In this document: positions 1 through 9,749 of the stretch, piece after piece
Layout of the letters: every line of letters begins with the position of its first letter
How positions within the stretch are numbered: the first letter of the stretch is position 1
Origin: DATJLY01 sp963729295
GTDB taxonomy: Bacteria > Pseudomonadota > Alphaproteobacteria > ATCC43930 > CGMCC-115725
Assembly: GCA_963729295.1 (NCBI GenBank)
Contig: CAVSNJ010000001.1
Span: forward strand, 310,001 to 374,000
DNA: 64,000 nt
Direction of reading: 5' to 3'
Made by a program: the position numbers and the translations under genes
The notes under the pieces: model-generated
Database searches by the model: none
The model's input: the letters and a program-made list of their open reading frames with translations, nothing else
What the model was told of the DNA's origin: nothing

Positions 1-3000
1 CGGCGCGATCACCGCCACCGGCGGCGCCCGAGGTGGGAACGGCGGGTCGGTCGAAGTCTCCGGCGAGCAGAACCTGATCTTCGCCGGCACGGTCGACACG
101 CTCGCATCGTTGGGTCAGACCGGAACGCTGCTGCTCGATCCGAACGTCAATCTGACCATCTCCACGAGTGCCGACAGCGCCAGCATCGGATGCAGCGCCG
201 GGACCTGCGACAGCACCGGCAGTTCGAGCCCCGCCAATCTGCAAGTCTCTGTGCTCGAGACGGCACTTGCCTCGAGCAACGTTCTCGTCACAACGTCCGA
301 TAGCAATGCCTCCGCGGCCGGCAACATAACGGTCGGTACCACCGCAACCAACGGCGCGATCAGTTGGAGCGGCAACAACACTCTGACGCTCTCGGCTGCG
401 AACAACATTACGTTCGACGGTACCGGCGACACGATCACGGTCACCGGAGCCGGCAGCACCGGCGGCATCGTCCTCATCTCCTCCGGCGGCACGGTCACCG
501 TCGGCGCCGCGCTCACAACCGTCGCCGGAAACATTTCCCTGACCGGCACGGCGATTTCCGTCGGTGCCGCGGTCAGCAGCGGCGGCACTCTCAGTATGAC
601 GGCGTCGACCGGCACCATTACCCAGAGCGCGGCGCTGAGCGCGTCCGGAACCGCGTCCTTCACGACCTCGACCACCAACAAAGCAATCACGCTGACCAAC
701 GTCTCGAATGATCTTTCGGGCGCGGTGTCGTTCAGCACCACTGGTTCGAGCGGCAACGCGAGTCTCACCAACGATGTCGCGACGACGCTTGGCGCCTCGA
801 CCATTGGCGGCAGACTGACGGTGACGGACGAGGCCGGCAACCTGACGCAGAGCGGCGTTCTGACGGTCGCCGGGACGTCGAGCTTCACCACGTCGGCGGC
901 GAATGCCACCATCACCCTCGGCTCCGCCAACATGCTGACCGGCGCAGTGTCACTCGACACGAGTGGCTCCGGTGGCGATGTAAATCTCACCAACAACAAG
1001 GCGACGACACTCGGGGCGTCGACCGTCGGCGACGACCTGACCGTGACGGACGAGACCGGCAACCTGACGCAGAGCGGCGTTCTGACGGTCGGTAACACTT
1101 CGAGCTTCACCACCTCCGCGGCGAATGCCACCATCGCTCTCGGCTCGGCCAATTCGCTGACCGGCGCGGTGACGCTGAGCACGACCGGATCGAGCGGCAG
1201 CGCAAGCCTCACCAACAACCTCGCGACGACGATCGCGGCCTCGAATGTTGGCGGCAGCCTGACGGTCACGGATTCGACCGGCAGCTTGGGTCAGAGCGGC
1301 GTCCTGACGGTCGCCGGCACTTCGAGCTTCAAGACTTCGGCCTCGAACGCCACCATTACGCTCGGCTCGTCCAACATGCTGACCGGCGCGGTGACGCTGA
1401 GTACGACCGGCGCGAGCAGCAGCGCAAGCCTGACCAACGATCTCGCAACAACTCTGGCCGCCTCGACCATCGGCGGCAGCCTGACGGTGACGGATCAGAC
1501 CGGCAACCTGGCGCAGACCGGTATTCTGACGGTCGCCGGGCCATCGAGCTTCACGACCTCGGCCTCGAACGCGAATATCACGCTCGGCTCGGCCAATTCG
1601 CTGATCGGCGCGGTGACGCTGAGCACGACCGGGTCGAGCGGCAGCGCAAGCCTCATCAACAACAAGGCGACGACACTCGGGGCGTCGACCATCGGCGACG
1701 ACCTGACCGTGACGGATGAGACCGGCAGCCTTTCGCAAACCGGCGTTCTGACGGTCGGCGGGACCTCAAGCTTCACCACCTCCGCGTCCAACGCCACCAT
1801 TACGCTCGGCTCCGCCAACATGCTGACCGGCGCGGTGACGCTCGACACGTCGGGTGCGAACGGCAACGCGAGCCTGACCAACGATCTTGCGACGACATTG
1901 GCCGCTTCGACCATCGGCGGCAGCCTGACGGTGACGGATCAGGCCGGCAACCTGACGCAGGGCGGCGTTCTGACTGTTGGCACAACGTCGAGCTTCACGA
2001 CCTCGGCTTCGAACGCCACCATCACGCTTGGCTCCGCCAACATGCTGACGGGCGCGGTGTCACTCGACACGAGTGGCTCCGGTGGCGATGTAAATCTCAC
2101 CAACAACAAGGCGACGACACTCGGGGCGTCGACCATCGGCGACGACCTGACCGTGACGGATGAGACCGGCAACCTGACGCAAAGCGGCGTCCTGACGGTC
2201 GGCGGGACTTCGAGCTTCACGACCTCGGCTGCGAACGCCACCATTACGCTCGGCTCCGCCAACATGCTGACTGGCGCGGTGACGCTGAGCACGACCGGCT
2301 CGAGCGGTAATGTGAGCCTAACCAACGACCTCGCAACAACTCTGGCCGCCTCGACCATCGGCGGCAGCCTGACCGTGACGGATCAGGCCGGCAACCTGAC
2401 GCAGAGCGGCGTTCTGACGGTCGCCGGGACGTCAAGCTTCACCACGTCGGCTTCGAACGCCACGATCACCCTCGGCTTCGCCAACATGCTGACCGGCGCA
2501 GTGACGCTCGATACGTCGGGCGCGAGCAGCAGCGCAAGTCTGACGAACAATCTCGCAACAACTCTGGCCGCCTCGACCATCGGCGGCAGCCTGACGGTGA
2601 CGGACGAGACCGGCAACCTGGCGCAGACCGGTATTCTGAAGGTCGGCAACACTTCGAGCTTCACGACCTCGGCCTCGAATGCGACCATCGTGCTCGGCTC
2701 GGCCAATTCGCTGACCGGCGCGGTGACGCTGAGCACGACCGGGTCGAGCGGCAGCGCGAGCCTCACCAACAACCTCGCGACGACGATCGGGACATCGGGC
2801 GTGGCCGGCAATCTGGCGGTGACTGACGCGGTCGGTAACCTGACGCAAACCGGCGTGCTGACGGTCGGCGGGACTTCGAGCTTCAAGACCTCGGCTGCGA
2901 ACGCCACCATCGCGCTCGGCTCGTCGAATCTTCTGACCGGCGCGGTGTCGCTCGGCACGTCCGGTTCGAGCGGCAACGCGAGCCTGACCACCGGTCTCGC

Positions 3001-6000
3001 GACGACTTGCTCGGGACATCGACCGTCGGCCGGCAATCTGACGGTGACGGATCAGGCTGGCAACCTGACGCAGAGCGGCGTGCTGACGGTCGGCGGGACC
3101 TCGAGCTTCACCACCTCGGCTTCCAATGCCACCATTACCCTCGGCTCGAACAATCTTCTGACCGGCGCGGTATCGCTCAGCACGGCCGGTTCGAGCGGCA
3201 ACGCGAGCCTCACCACCAGTCATGCGACGTCACTCGGGACATCGGGCGTCGCCGGCAATCTGGCGGTGGCGGATCAGGCCGGCAACCTGACGCAGAGCGG
3301 CGTGCTGACGGTTGGCGGGACCTCAAGCTTCACCACCTCCGCGTCCAACGCCACCATTACGCTCGGCTCCGCCAACATGCTGACCGGCGCGGTGACGCTC
3401 GACACGACCGGCTCGAGCGGTAATGTGAGCCTAACCAACGACCTCGCAACAACTCTGGCGGCGTCGACAGTCGGCGGCAGCCTGACGGTGACGGATCAGA
3501 CCGGCAACCTGACGCAGGGCGGCGTTCTGACCGTTGGCACAACGTCGAGCTTCACGACCTCGGCCTCGAACGCGACCATCACGCTCGGCTCGGCCAATTC
3601 GCTGACCGGCGCGGTGACGCTGAGTACGACCGGCTCGAGCAGCAGCACGAGTCTCACCAACGATGCTTCGGGTGGGACGGTGCTCGGAACCTCAAATGTC
3701 GGCGGATCGCTGACTATCGTGAACCTGCTCGGTACGCTGTCTCAGACCGGCGCGCAGACCGCGGGTGGCGCCGTGACGCTGACGACAGATGGGATCACCC
3801 TGACGCATGCGATCACGGCGCCTGGCGAGACAGTGACGGTCGAGCCGGAAACGCTGAGCCGTACCATCACGGTGGGCGGCACGTCGGATCCCGGCGGCGA
3901 TCTCTTTCTGAGCACCGCGAGCCTGAACGAGATCAGCGCGACGACGCTGGTGATCGGCAACGGCGGCAGCGACAGCGGCCCCCTGACGGTGAATGCGGCG
4001 CTTGCGGCCGGCGCGGGCGGTGCGTTGCAGCATTCGATCGATCTTGGCCTGGCGCCGGGCGCCGGTACCATCGCGATCAGCAATGCGGTGACGTTGGCCT
4101 CGACCGGGGTATTGACGCTCGACACGGACGCGACCGTGACGCAAAGCGCGGCGCTGACTGTGTCCGGAACCGGCTCAGGCCTGCTTCTGTTGGGCGCGGG
4201 CGGCACCTTCACGCTCAATGGGGCGAGCAACAGCATTACAACGCTGGCGGCCAACAGCGGATCGGGCAGCGGCTCGATCAGCCTCAACAACGGCGCGGCC
4301 GCCCTGTCGATCGGCGCAGTCGGCGGTACCAACGGGATCACAACCGGAATGCTGACGCTGACCGACACCGGCTCCGTGACGCAAAGCCAAGCGCTTGCCG
4401 CGACCAGTGTCGCGCTTCTCGGCAACGGTGCGACCTATACGCTGAACAACGGCTCGAACGGCATCGGCACCCTCGCCGCGAGCGTCGGGACCGGCACGGT
4501 CAGCGTGACGGATGCGGGCGCCCTGTCGCTCGGCATGGTTGGCAGCACCAGCGGCGTGACGGCGGCGACGCTGACTTTGACCGACACCGGCGCCGTGACA
4601 CAGAGCAGGCCGATCGACGTGACCGGCCTCGATCTATTGGGAAGCGGCGGCAGCGATATGCTGACCAACGCTGCGAACAGTGTTGCAACGCTCGCCGGCA
4701 GTGCCGGCACGGTCGATCTCACGGACAGTCAGGCACTCACCGTCAATTCCGTCGGCGCCACCAACGGCCTCGCGACGAGCGGCGCCGGCGGGATCGTGCT
4801 GACCGACACGGCAGCTGGCGGCATCGCGACGATGGCCACGACGGGCACGCTCGGTACCGGCGGGACGGGGCCGATTGTGCTGACGGCCAACGCCGTGTCG
4901 CTCGGCGGCGCCGTCACCGCCACCGGCCAGACGGTGACGATCGTGCCGGATACTGCTGCGACGACGATGAGCCTCGCGGGCTTTGGCACGCTCAACCTGA
5001 CACAGGCGATGCTCGACAACATCAGCGCCGCGACGCTGGTGTTCGGCAGCGTGACCAACAGCAGCACGAGCGGCGCGGTCGCGACCGGTGATCTGACGGT
5101 CGCTGGGGCCGTGACGGTGCCGTCGACCATCGCCAATCTCAATCTCGAGACGGGCTGCCTGGCGACGTGCGGCAGTTCCGGCACGATCACCATCGCCAAC
5201 GGTGCCTCGCTCGTCAGCTCGAGCGGGGGCACGCTGACCCTCGCCGACGGCAATGCCTTCATCAACGATTCTGGCAGCGGGGCGCTCGTCGCCACCGGCG
5301 CCGGCGCGCGGTGGATCGTCTACTCGCAGACGCCGGTGAATGACACCAAGGGCGGGCTCAGCTACGCCTTCAAGCAATACAACACCGCGCTCCTGGGGCC
5401 GCTCAATGGCGCCATTACCTCGGGGGAAAGCGGGTTCGTCTATACCGCGACCGCAACCGCAACCGTCAGCCTGACGGGCAACGTCACGAAAACCTATGAC
5501 ACGACCACCGCGGCAACGCTTGCGGCGGCCAACTATTCGGTGGGCGGGAATGTCGACCCGAACAATCCCGACACGGTGACGCTCAACGATCCGACGAGCG
5601 GCACCTATGCATCGGCCAACGCCGGCAGCGGCATCAACGTGAGCGTAAGCGGGGTGGCGATTGTCTCTGTAACGGACAACACGGGTGCCACCGTCTATGG
5701 CTATGGCTTGTCGAGCTCGAGCGCATCGGGAGCGGTCGGTAAGATCAACCCACTCGCGGTGGTGCTGTCAGGCGCCAAGACCTACGACGCGACCGCGGCC
5801 GCGCCGGCCGCGGAGCTCGGCATCGGCAACGACCTCGACGGCGCCAACCTGACGCTGTCCGGCATCGGCACTCTGGCGAGCGCCAACGCCGGGTCCGAGA
5901 GCTTCGCCGCACCGGGCACGCTGGCGCTCGGCGGCAGCGCGGCGGGCAACTACACGCTCGCCGGCATCGCCGTTAACGGCAGCGCGGTGAATGTCGGGCA

Positions 6001-7486
6001 GCTCGCGGTGGTGCTGTCAGGCGCCAAGACCTACGACGCGACCGCGGCCGCACCGGCCGCGGAGCTCGGCATCGGCAACGACCTCGACGGCGCCAACCTG
6101 ACGCTGTCCGGCATCGGCACTCTGGCGAGCGCCAACGCCGGGTCCGAGAGCTTCGCCGCACCGGGCACGCTGGCGCTCGGCGGCAGCGCGGCGGGCAACT
6201 ACACGCTCGCCGGCATCGCCGGCAACGGCAGCGCGGTGAATGTCGGGCAGCTCGCGGTGGTGCTGTCAGGCGCCAAGACCTACGACGCGACCGCGAACGC
6301 ACCGGCCGCGGAGCTCGGCATCACCAACGACCTCGACGGCGCCAACCTGACGCTCTCCGGCACCGGCACTCTGGCAAGCGCCAACGCGGGCTCGGAGAGC
6401 TTCGCCGCACCGGGCACGCTGGCGCTGACGGGGAGCGCGGCCGGCAACTACACGCTCGCCGGCATCGCCGTTAACGGCAGCGCGATGAATGTCGGGCAGC
6501 TCGCGGTGGTGCTGTCAGGCGCCAAGACCTACGACGCGACCGCGGCCGCGCCGGCCGCGGAGCTCGGCATCGGCAACGACCTCGACGGCGCCAACCTGAC
6601 GCTGTCCGGCATCGGCACTCTGGCGAGCGCCAACGCCGGGTCCGAGAGCTTCGCCGCACCGGGCACGCTGGCGCTCGGCGGCAGCGCGGCGGGCAACTAC
6701 ACGCTCGCCGGCATCGCCGTTAACGGCAGCGCGGTGAATGTCGGGCAGCTCGCGGTGGTGCTGTCAGGCGCCAAGACCTACGACGCGACCGCGGCCGCAC
6801 CGGCCGCGGAGCTCGGCATCGGCAACGACCTCGACGGCGCGAACCTGACGCTCTCCGGCACCGGCACGCTCTCGAGCGCCAATGCGGGCTCGGAGAGCTT
6901 CGCGTCGGCGGGATCCCTCGCGCTCGGCGGCAGCGCGGCCGGCAACTACACGCTCGCCGGCATCGCCGGCAACGGCAGTGAAGCCACGATAAACCAGGCG
7001 CCGCTGACGATCACCGCCAATAACCAGTCGGCGGCCGTCGGGTCGGCATCGCTTCCGGCTCTGACCATAAGCTATTTCGGGTTCGTGGCCGGTCAGACGG
7101 CGTCCGTGCTCGCGCCGCAGCCGAGCATCTCGACGACGGCAACGACCGCTTCGCCGATCGGCGCCTATCCGATCACGGTCACGGGCGCTGCCGATCCGAA
7201 CTACGTGATCACCTATGTCGCGGGCACGCTGACGATTTCGGCGCCGACGCTGGGAACGCCGTCGACGCCTGCCATATCCAACCCGGCGCTGCTCACACTG
7301 ACGAATTACTCGGGTCCGCCCGTCACGACCACCACGGGCGGCTCGCCGCCGCCGCTTGGCCTTGGCGACGCTGGGCGCGACGACGGCCTCCGACATCCTT
7401 GCGCAACAGCTGAACCTCATCGCGCCCGCCGCCGGCGGCGACACCACGACCCCGAATCTCACCCCGCCGGCAACGCCGTTGCATGA
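1..7486 (+). CDS. Filamentous-haemagglutinin-like TpsA exoprotein, 5' end outside window
   Basis: The reading frame is open from base 2, so the gene begins upstream. The apparent start at 110 is only an internal TTG. The opening residues (NGGSVEVSG, then GQTGTLLLDP) are typical of the end of a filamentous-haemagglutinin secretion region. What follows is repeat-built: about 14 copies of a 74-residue Ser/Thr/Gly-rich unit (614-3724), a more divergent beta-repeat region (3725-5450), five nearly identical 83-residue MBG/YDG-type repeats (5753-6997), and one last MBG-like domain (about 7000-7245). Such proteins are secreted across the outer membrane by a TpsB partner, and the convergent gene at 7559-9334 is one. 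The role is probably adhesion or surface structure (inference). Two coding oddities, at 3006-3031 and after 7344, are described as findings. Confidence 0.88.
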   Translation, partial: GAITATGGARGGNGGSVEVSGEQNLIFAGTVDTLASLGQTGTLLLDPNVNLTISTSADSASIGCSAGTCDSTGSSSPANLQVSVLETALASSNVLVTTSDSNASAAGNITVGTTATNGAISWSGNNTLTLSAANNITFDGTGDTITVTGAGSTGGIVLISSGGTVTVGAALTTVAGNISLTGTAISVGAAVSSGGTLSMTASTGTITQSAALSASGTASFTTSTTNKAITLTNVSNDLSGAVSFSTTGSSGNASLTNDVATTLGASTIGGRLTVTDEAGNLTQSGVLTVAGTSSFTTSAANATITLGSANMLTGAVSLDTSGSGGDVNLTNNKATTLGASTVGDDLTVTDETGNLTQSGVLTVGNTSSFTTSAANATIALGSANSLTGAVTLSTTGSSGSASLTNNLATTIAASNVGGSLTVTDSTGSLGQSGVLTVAGTSSFKTSASNATITLGSSNMLTGAVTLSTTGASSSASLTNDLATTLAASTIGGSLTVTDQTGNLAQTGILTVAGPSSFTTSASNANITLGSANSLIGAVTLSTTGSSGSASLINNKATTLGASTIGDDLTVTDETGSLSQTGVLTVGGTSSFTTSASNATITLGSANMLTGAVTLDTSGANGNASLTNDLATTLAASTIGGSLTVTDQAGNLTQGGVLTVGTTSSFTTSASNATITLGSANMLTGAVSLDTSGSGGDVNLTNNKATTLGASTIGDDLTVTDETGNLTQSGVLTVGGTSSFTTSAANATITLGSANMLTGAVTLSTTGSSGNVSLTNDLATTLAASTIGGSLTVTDQAGNLTQSGVLTVAGTSSFTTSASNATITLGFANMLTGAVTLDTSGASSSASLTNNLATTLAASTIGGSLTVTDETGNLAQTGILKVGNTSSFTTSASNATIVLGSANSLTGAVTLSTTGSSGSASLTNNLATTIGTSGVAGNLAVTDAVGNLTQTGVLTVGGTSSFKTSAANATIALGSSNLLTGAVSLGTSGSSGNASLTTGLATTCSGHRPSAGNLTVTDQAGNLTQSGVLTVGGTSSFTTSASNATITLGSNNLLTGAVSLSTAGSSGNASLTTSHATSLGTSGVAGNLAVADQAGNLTQSGVLTVGGTSSFTTSASNATITLGSANMLTGAVTLDTTGSSGNVSLTNDLATTLAASTVGGSLTVTDQTGNLTQGGVLTVGTTSSFTTSASNATITLGSANSLTGAVTLSTTGSSSSTSLTNDASGGTVLGTSNVGGSLTIVNLLGTLSQTGAQTAGGAVTLTTDGITLTHAITAPGETVTVEPETLSRTITVGGTSDPGGDLFLSTASLNEISATTLVIGNGGSDSGPLTVNAALAAGAGGALQHSIDLGLAPGAGTIAISNAVTLASTGVLTLDTDATVTQSAALTVSGTGSGLLLLGAGGTFTLNGASNSITTLAANSGSGSGSISLNNGAAALSIGAVGGTNGITTGMLTLTDTGSVTQSQALAATSVALLGNGATYTLNNGSNGIGTLAASVGTGTVSVTDAGALSLGMVGSTSGVTAATLTLTDTGAVTQSRPIDVTGLDLLGSGGSDMLTNAANSVATLAGSAGTVDLTDSQALTVNSVGATNGLATSGAGGIVLTDTAAGGIATMATTGTLGTGGTGPIVLTANAVSLGGAVTATGQTVTIVPDTAATTMSLAGFGTLNLTQAMLDNISAATLVFGSVTNSSTSGAVATGDLTVAGAVTVPSTIANLNLETGCLATCGSSGTITIANGASLVSSSGGTLTLADGNAFINDSGSGALVATGAGARWIVYSQTPVNDTKGGLSYAFKQYNTALLGPLNGAITSGESGFVYTATATATVSLTGNVTKTYDTTTAATLAAANYSVGGNVDPNNPDTVTLNDPTSGTYASANAGSGINVSVSGVAIVSVTDNTGATVYGYGLSSSSASGAVGKINPLAVVLSGAKTYDATAAAPAAELGIGNDLDGANLTLSGIGTLASANAGSESFAAPGTLALGGSAAGNYTLAGIAVNGSAVNVGQLAVVLSGAKTYDATAAAPAAELGIGNDLDGANLTLSGIGTLASANAGSESFAAPGTLALGGSAAGNYTLAGIAGNGSAVNVGQLAVVLSGAKTYDATANAPAAELGITNDLDGANLTLSGTGTLASANAGSESFAAPGTLALTGSAAGNYTLAGIAVNGSAMNVGQLAVVLSGAKTYDATAAAPAAELGIGNDLDGANLTLSGIGTLASANAGSESFAAPGTLALGGSAAGNYTLAGIAVNGSAVNVGQLAVVLSGAKTYDATAAAPAAELGIGNDLDGANLTLSGTGTLSSANAGSESFASAGSLALGGSAAGNYTLAGIAGNGSEATINQAPLTITANNQSAAVGSASLPALTISYFGFVAGQTASVLAPQPSISTTATTASPIGAYPITVTGAADPNYVITYVAGTLTISAPTLGTPSTPAISNPALLTLTNYSGPPVTTTTGGSPPPLGLGDAGRDDGLRHPCATAEPHRARRRRRHHDPESHPAGNAVA
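836..3724 (+). repeat. 13 tandem copies of a 222-bp (74-aa) coding repeat
   Basis: Units begin with a GNLTQSGVLTV-like segment at 836, 1058, 1280, 1502, 1724, 1946, 2168, 2390, 2612, 2834, 3059, 3281 and 3503. The step is exactly 222 bp except for the one ending at 3059, which is 225 bp. A degenerate copy precedes them at about 614. Each unit reads as short beta strands with the sub-motifs TSSFTTSA, ANMLTGAV and LTVTD, as expected for a beta-helix exoprotein stalk. Confidence 0.93.
5753..6997 (+). repeat. Five tandem 249-bp MBG/YDG-type coding repeats
   Basis: Units start at LAVVLSGAKTYDAT at 5753, 6002, 6251, 6500 and 6749, each exactly 249 bp (83 residues). Units 1, 2 and 4 are almost identical at nucleotide level. 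Units 3 and 5 carry small clusters of differences. KTYDAT and AGNYTLAGIA are hallmarks of the MBG domain of secreted adhesin-like proteins. Near identity suggests recent duplication or gene conversion. Confidence 0.92.
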
Positions 7487-7558
7487 ATGTCGTGTGCGTC
7501 GCGCTCGACACTTCGACTCTCACGATCGCTTGCACCGGGCCCTGACCCGCCATTCCCG

Positions 7559-9334
7559 CTAGTACGACACCGTGATGGCGAGCTGCGCCATCTGGCTGAG
7601 CTCGGGCTGGCCCGGCAGATGGCGGAGCTGCCAGCCATAGTCGAGCCGCATGTCGAAATAGCGCGGCACCGAATAGCGCATGCCGAGACCGACGCTCGTG
7701 ATCTCGGTGCTGACCTGCGTGCCAGGCGCGATCTGCTTGTCGCGCACGCCGCCGTAATCCCAGAAAGTCAGAAACTGGGCCTGGTCGCCCTCCATGTGCG
7801 GCAGTCCGCGCAGCAGGCTGAAGGGCGGCGTGCGCAATTCCTCGCGCAAGAGCAGGCCGAGCGAGCCGTTCGCCGCGCGCTCATCATAGCCGCGCACGCT
7901 GTCGAAGCCGCCGGCGCCCAGCTGCTCGCTCGGTAGCAAGTTGTGGTCCGACGTTTGCCCGATGACGCGCATTATCCAACTTGCGTCGTAGGGAAGCTTC
8001 GTCACCCGGGTGAGGGTGAGGTTGTCGTAGACATAGCGTGCTTTCGCAAAGGGATTGTTGGCCTGTGCCTCGAAAATCGCGTCCTTGTTCTCGCCGGAGA
8101 CGTTGCCGGGGCTGAAGAATGTCTCGTTCTGGAGCGTCGTTTGGCCGAACGCGTCCTTCGCAGTCGCGGTGTAGATCAGCGGGAACTGGTCGATCTCGCT
8201 CGTCACGTTGGAGACGGTCTCCCCGCCGAATTCGAGATTGTTGTTGCTGCTCTTGAAATCGTAGCCGAGCTGGATTTCGTGCGTGAGAAAACCCATCGCC
8301 GGCAAGCGCATCGCATAGCGGATGCTCGCCTGCGCGCTGATGCCGATGACGCCGAGGTCGGCGCCGAGCCGCGGCACGGCCTTCTCGTAAGTGCCGAACA
8401 GCAGGATGCGGTCTTCGCCGAAGACCGGGATCGTATAGTTTACCGATTGCGCGACGAAGGTCGGATCGTCCGATTGGCCCGTGACCTCGGCGCGGTGATG
8501 CCAGAAATCGTTGCTGGTGGTGAGCTGATAGGCGAGCTGCTGGTCAAGCAATAGCGCATCGCCCCAATTGAAGCCCAGATTCCACCGGTCATGTCCCAGG
8601 ACCGGCGTCCCGGTGTTGTCGTAGCCGCCATAGACCCGCACGGGGAAGCGATCCTGTACGTCGAACAGGAGATCGGTATCGCCAGGCGTGTCGCTTTTCT
8701 GCGCCACGACGGAGACGGTGCGAAAGGGATTCTCGTTGAGCCGATCGAGGTCGGATTGGAGGCGCCGGTTGTCGATCTCGTCGCCGGGCGCGAGGCTCAC
8801 TTCGCCGCGCAAGAGATCGGTCGAGAACCACTTGTTGTTTTCAAACTTGATCTGGCCGAGGCGAAATTCGGTCACGACCGTTTGCACGACGCCGCTATTA
8901 ATGTCCTGTTCGGGAAAGGCCACGTCGACGAAGGGCCGCCCTTGCTCGCGATAGTAGCCGATGATGACACGCGAAATTTCCGACAGGCCGCCGAACGTCA
9001 GCGGCTTTCCGAGGAACGCCGCAAGCGCGTCGCGGATCGCCGGAACATCGAGCATCGACAGGCCGTCGAAAGTGACGCCCGTTTCCGTGACGCCGTTGGG
9101 CGTGAGCTTCGCCGCGGCGTCGATGAGATGGATGCCCTTCAACGCTTGGAGAATGACCTGGTTCTGCTGCGCCGCGTTGGGCTCGGGCGGCACCGGCACG
9201 GCGATCGGCGGCGCGGGTGCCGCGGGCACTTCCTTGGGCGCCACCTGTTCGTAATTCTGCGCGAACGCAGGCACGATCCTCGCAAGACCGATGCAGACGA
9301 CCGGAACGATCGCGGCGCGCGTCACTACCGGCAT
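7559..9334 (-). CDS. TpsB outer-membrane transporter (ShlB/FhaC/HecB type)
   Basis: 591 residues, the usual length for a TpsB. Residues 1-25 form a signal peptide ending PAFAQ. A Pro/Ala-rich linker follows, then two POTRA-like domains (about 85-230) with the family motif LNENPFR and the PGDTDLLFDV strand. The rest is a 16-strand-like beta barrel carrying the VRGYDE motif of the pore loop and ending in an aromatic strand (ITVSY). It should insert in the outer membrane and export the adjacent TpsA. The two genes converge, which is unusual for TPS pairs that are normally co-transcribed, and end only tens of bases apart. Confidence 0.93.
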   Translation of the reverse strand: MPVVTRAAIVPVVCIGLARIVPAFAQNYEQVAPKEVPAAPAPPIAVPVPPEPNAAQQNQVILQALKGIHLIDAAAKLTPNGVTETGVTFDGLSMLDVPAIRDALAAFLGKPLTFGGLSEISRVIIGYYREQGRPFVDVAFPEQDINSGVVQTVVTEFRLGQIKFENNKWFSTDLLRGEVSLAPGDEIDNRRLQSDLDRLNENPFRTVSVVAQKSDTPGDTDLLFDVQDRFPVRVYGGYDNTGTPVLGHDRWNLGFNWGDALLLDQQLAYQLTTSNDFWHHRAEVTGQSDDPTFVAQSVNYTIPVFGEDRILLFGTYEKAVPRLGADLGVIGISAQASIRYAMRLPAMGFLTHEIQLGYDFKSSNNNLEFGGETVSNVTSEIDQFPLIYTATAKDAFGQTTLQNETFFSPGNVSGENKDAIFEAQANNPFAKARYVYDNLTLTRVTKLPYDASWIMRVIGQTSDHNLLPSEQLGAGGFDSVRGYDERAANGSLGLLLREELRTPPFSLLRGLPHMEGDQAQFLTFWDYGGVRDKQIAPGTQVSTEITSVGLGMRYSVPRYFDMRLDYGWQLRHLPGQPELSQMAQLAITVSY

Positions 9335-9749
9335 AGCTTATAGAGAAGCTGCATTCTAGTGAAGGATCCGGCGATTTATTGTCCGCGCGCGCGGCGATGT
9401 CTCATTTACTATTTCGACGGCCGATCATGCGCAGGCGTGCGCGCTATGGCAAGAACGTTATCGGCTGCGGCGGCGGGATCGGGCGCCGAAAAGCGCGGGA
9501 TTATCGACGCAGTCCGGTACGAACTCGTTTCTGTGTGAGATTCCCTGCTAAGCAGGGAATCCGCCGGGTCACAGGATTGTGCCGGGCATGCAAAGCGCCC
9601 AGTCCAAGCACGAAGCTGTGGTGCCGGGTAGCCAACGTCCGCAGAGCGCGAGGCTTGACCCAGAAGCCACTCTTGCAGGAATGTCTCGAATGTAGGCGGG
9701 AGTCGTCCGAAAGAGGCGGAGCGCACCTGCGCATTCGAGGGAGGATCTG
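9335..9749. other. 415-bp intergenic region
   Basis: Between the divergent starts of tpsB and the first binding-protein gene. I see no gene. ORFs on both strands here have no recognisable domain. It contains the perfect palindrome at 9539-9561 and must hold promoters for both flanking operons. A GAGGGAGG-like ribosome binding site lies at about 9738-9745, just before the start at 9750. Confidence 0.6.
9539..9561. repeat. 23-bp near-perfect palindrome
   Basis: Eleven-base arms (GATTCCCTGCT and AGCAGGGAATC) separated by one base. There is no T tract after it, so it is not a convincing terminator. It may be a regulatory site or a copy of a dispersed palindromic element. No second copy was noticed in this window. 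Confidence 0.6.

Noticed and set aside
836..3724. Regular tandem repeats as a possible CRISPR array or VNTR
   Set aside because: Repeat length is 222 bp without unique spacers and the whole block is one open protein frame.
115..4722. Long minus-strand open frames antisense to tpsA (up to 384 codons)
   Set aside because: Val/Pro/Ala-rich, repeated with the 222-bp period and without any domain. They mirror the GC-rich repeats of the plus-strand gene.
8591..9343. 250-codon plus-strand frame opposite tpsB
   Set aside because: No start signal or domain. The opposite strand is a complete TpsB with signal peptide, POTRA domains and barrel.
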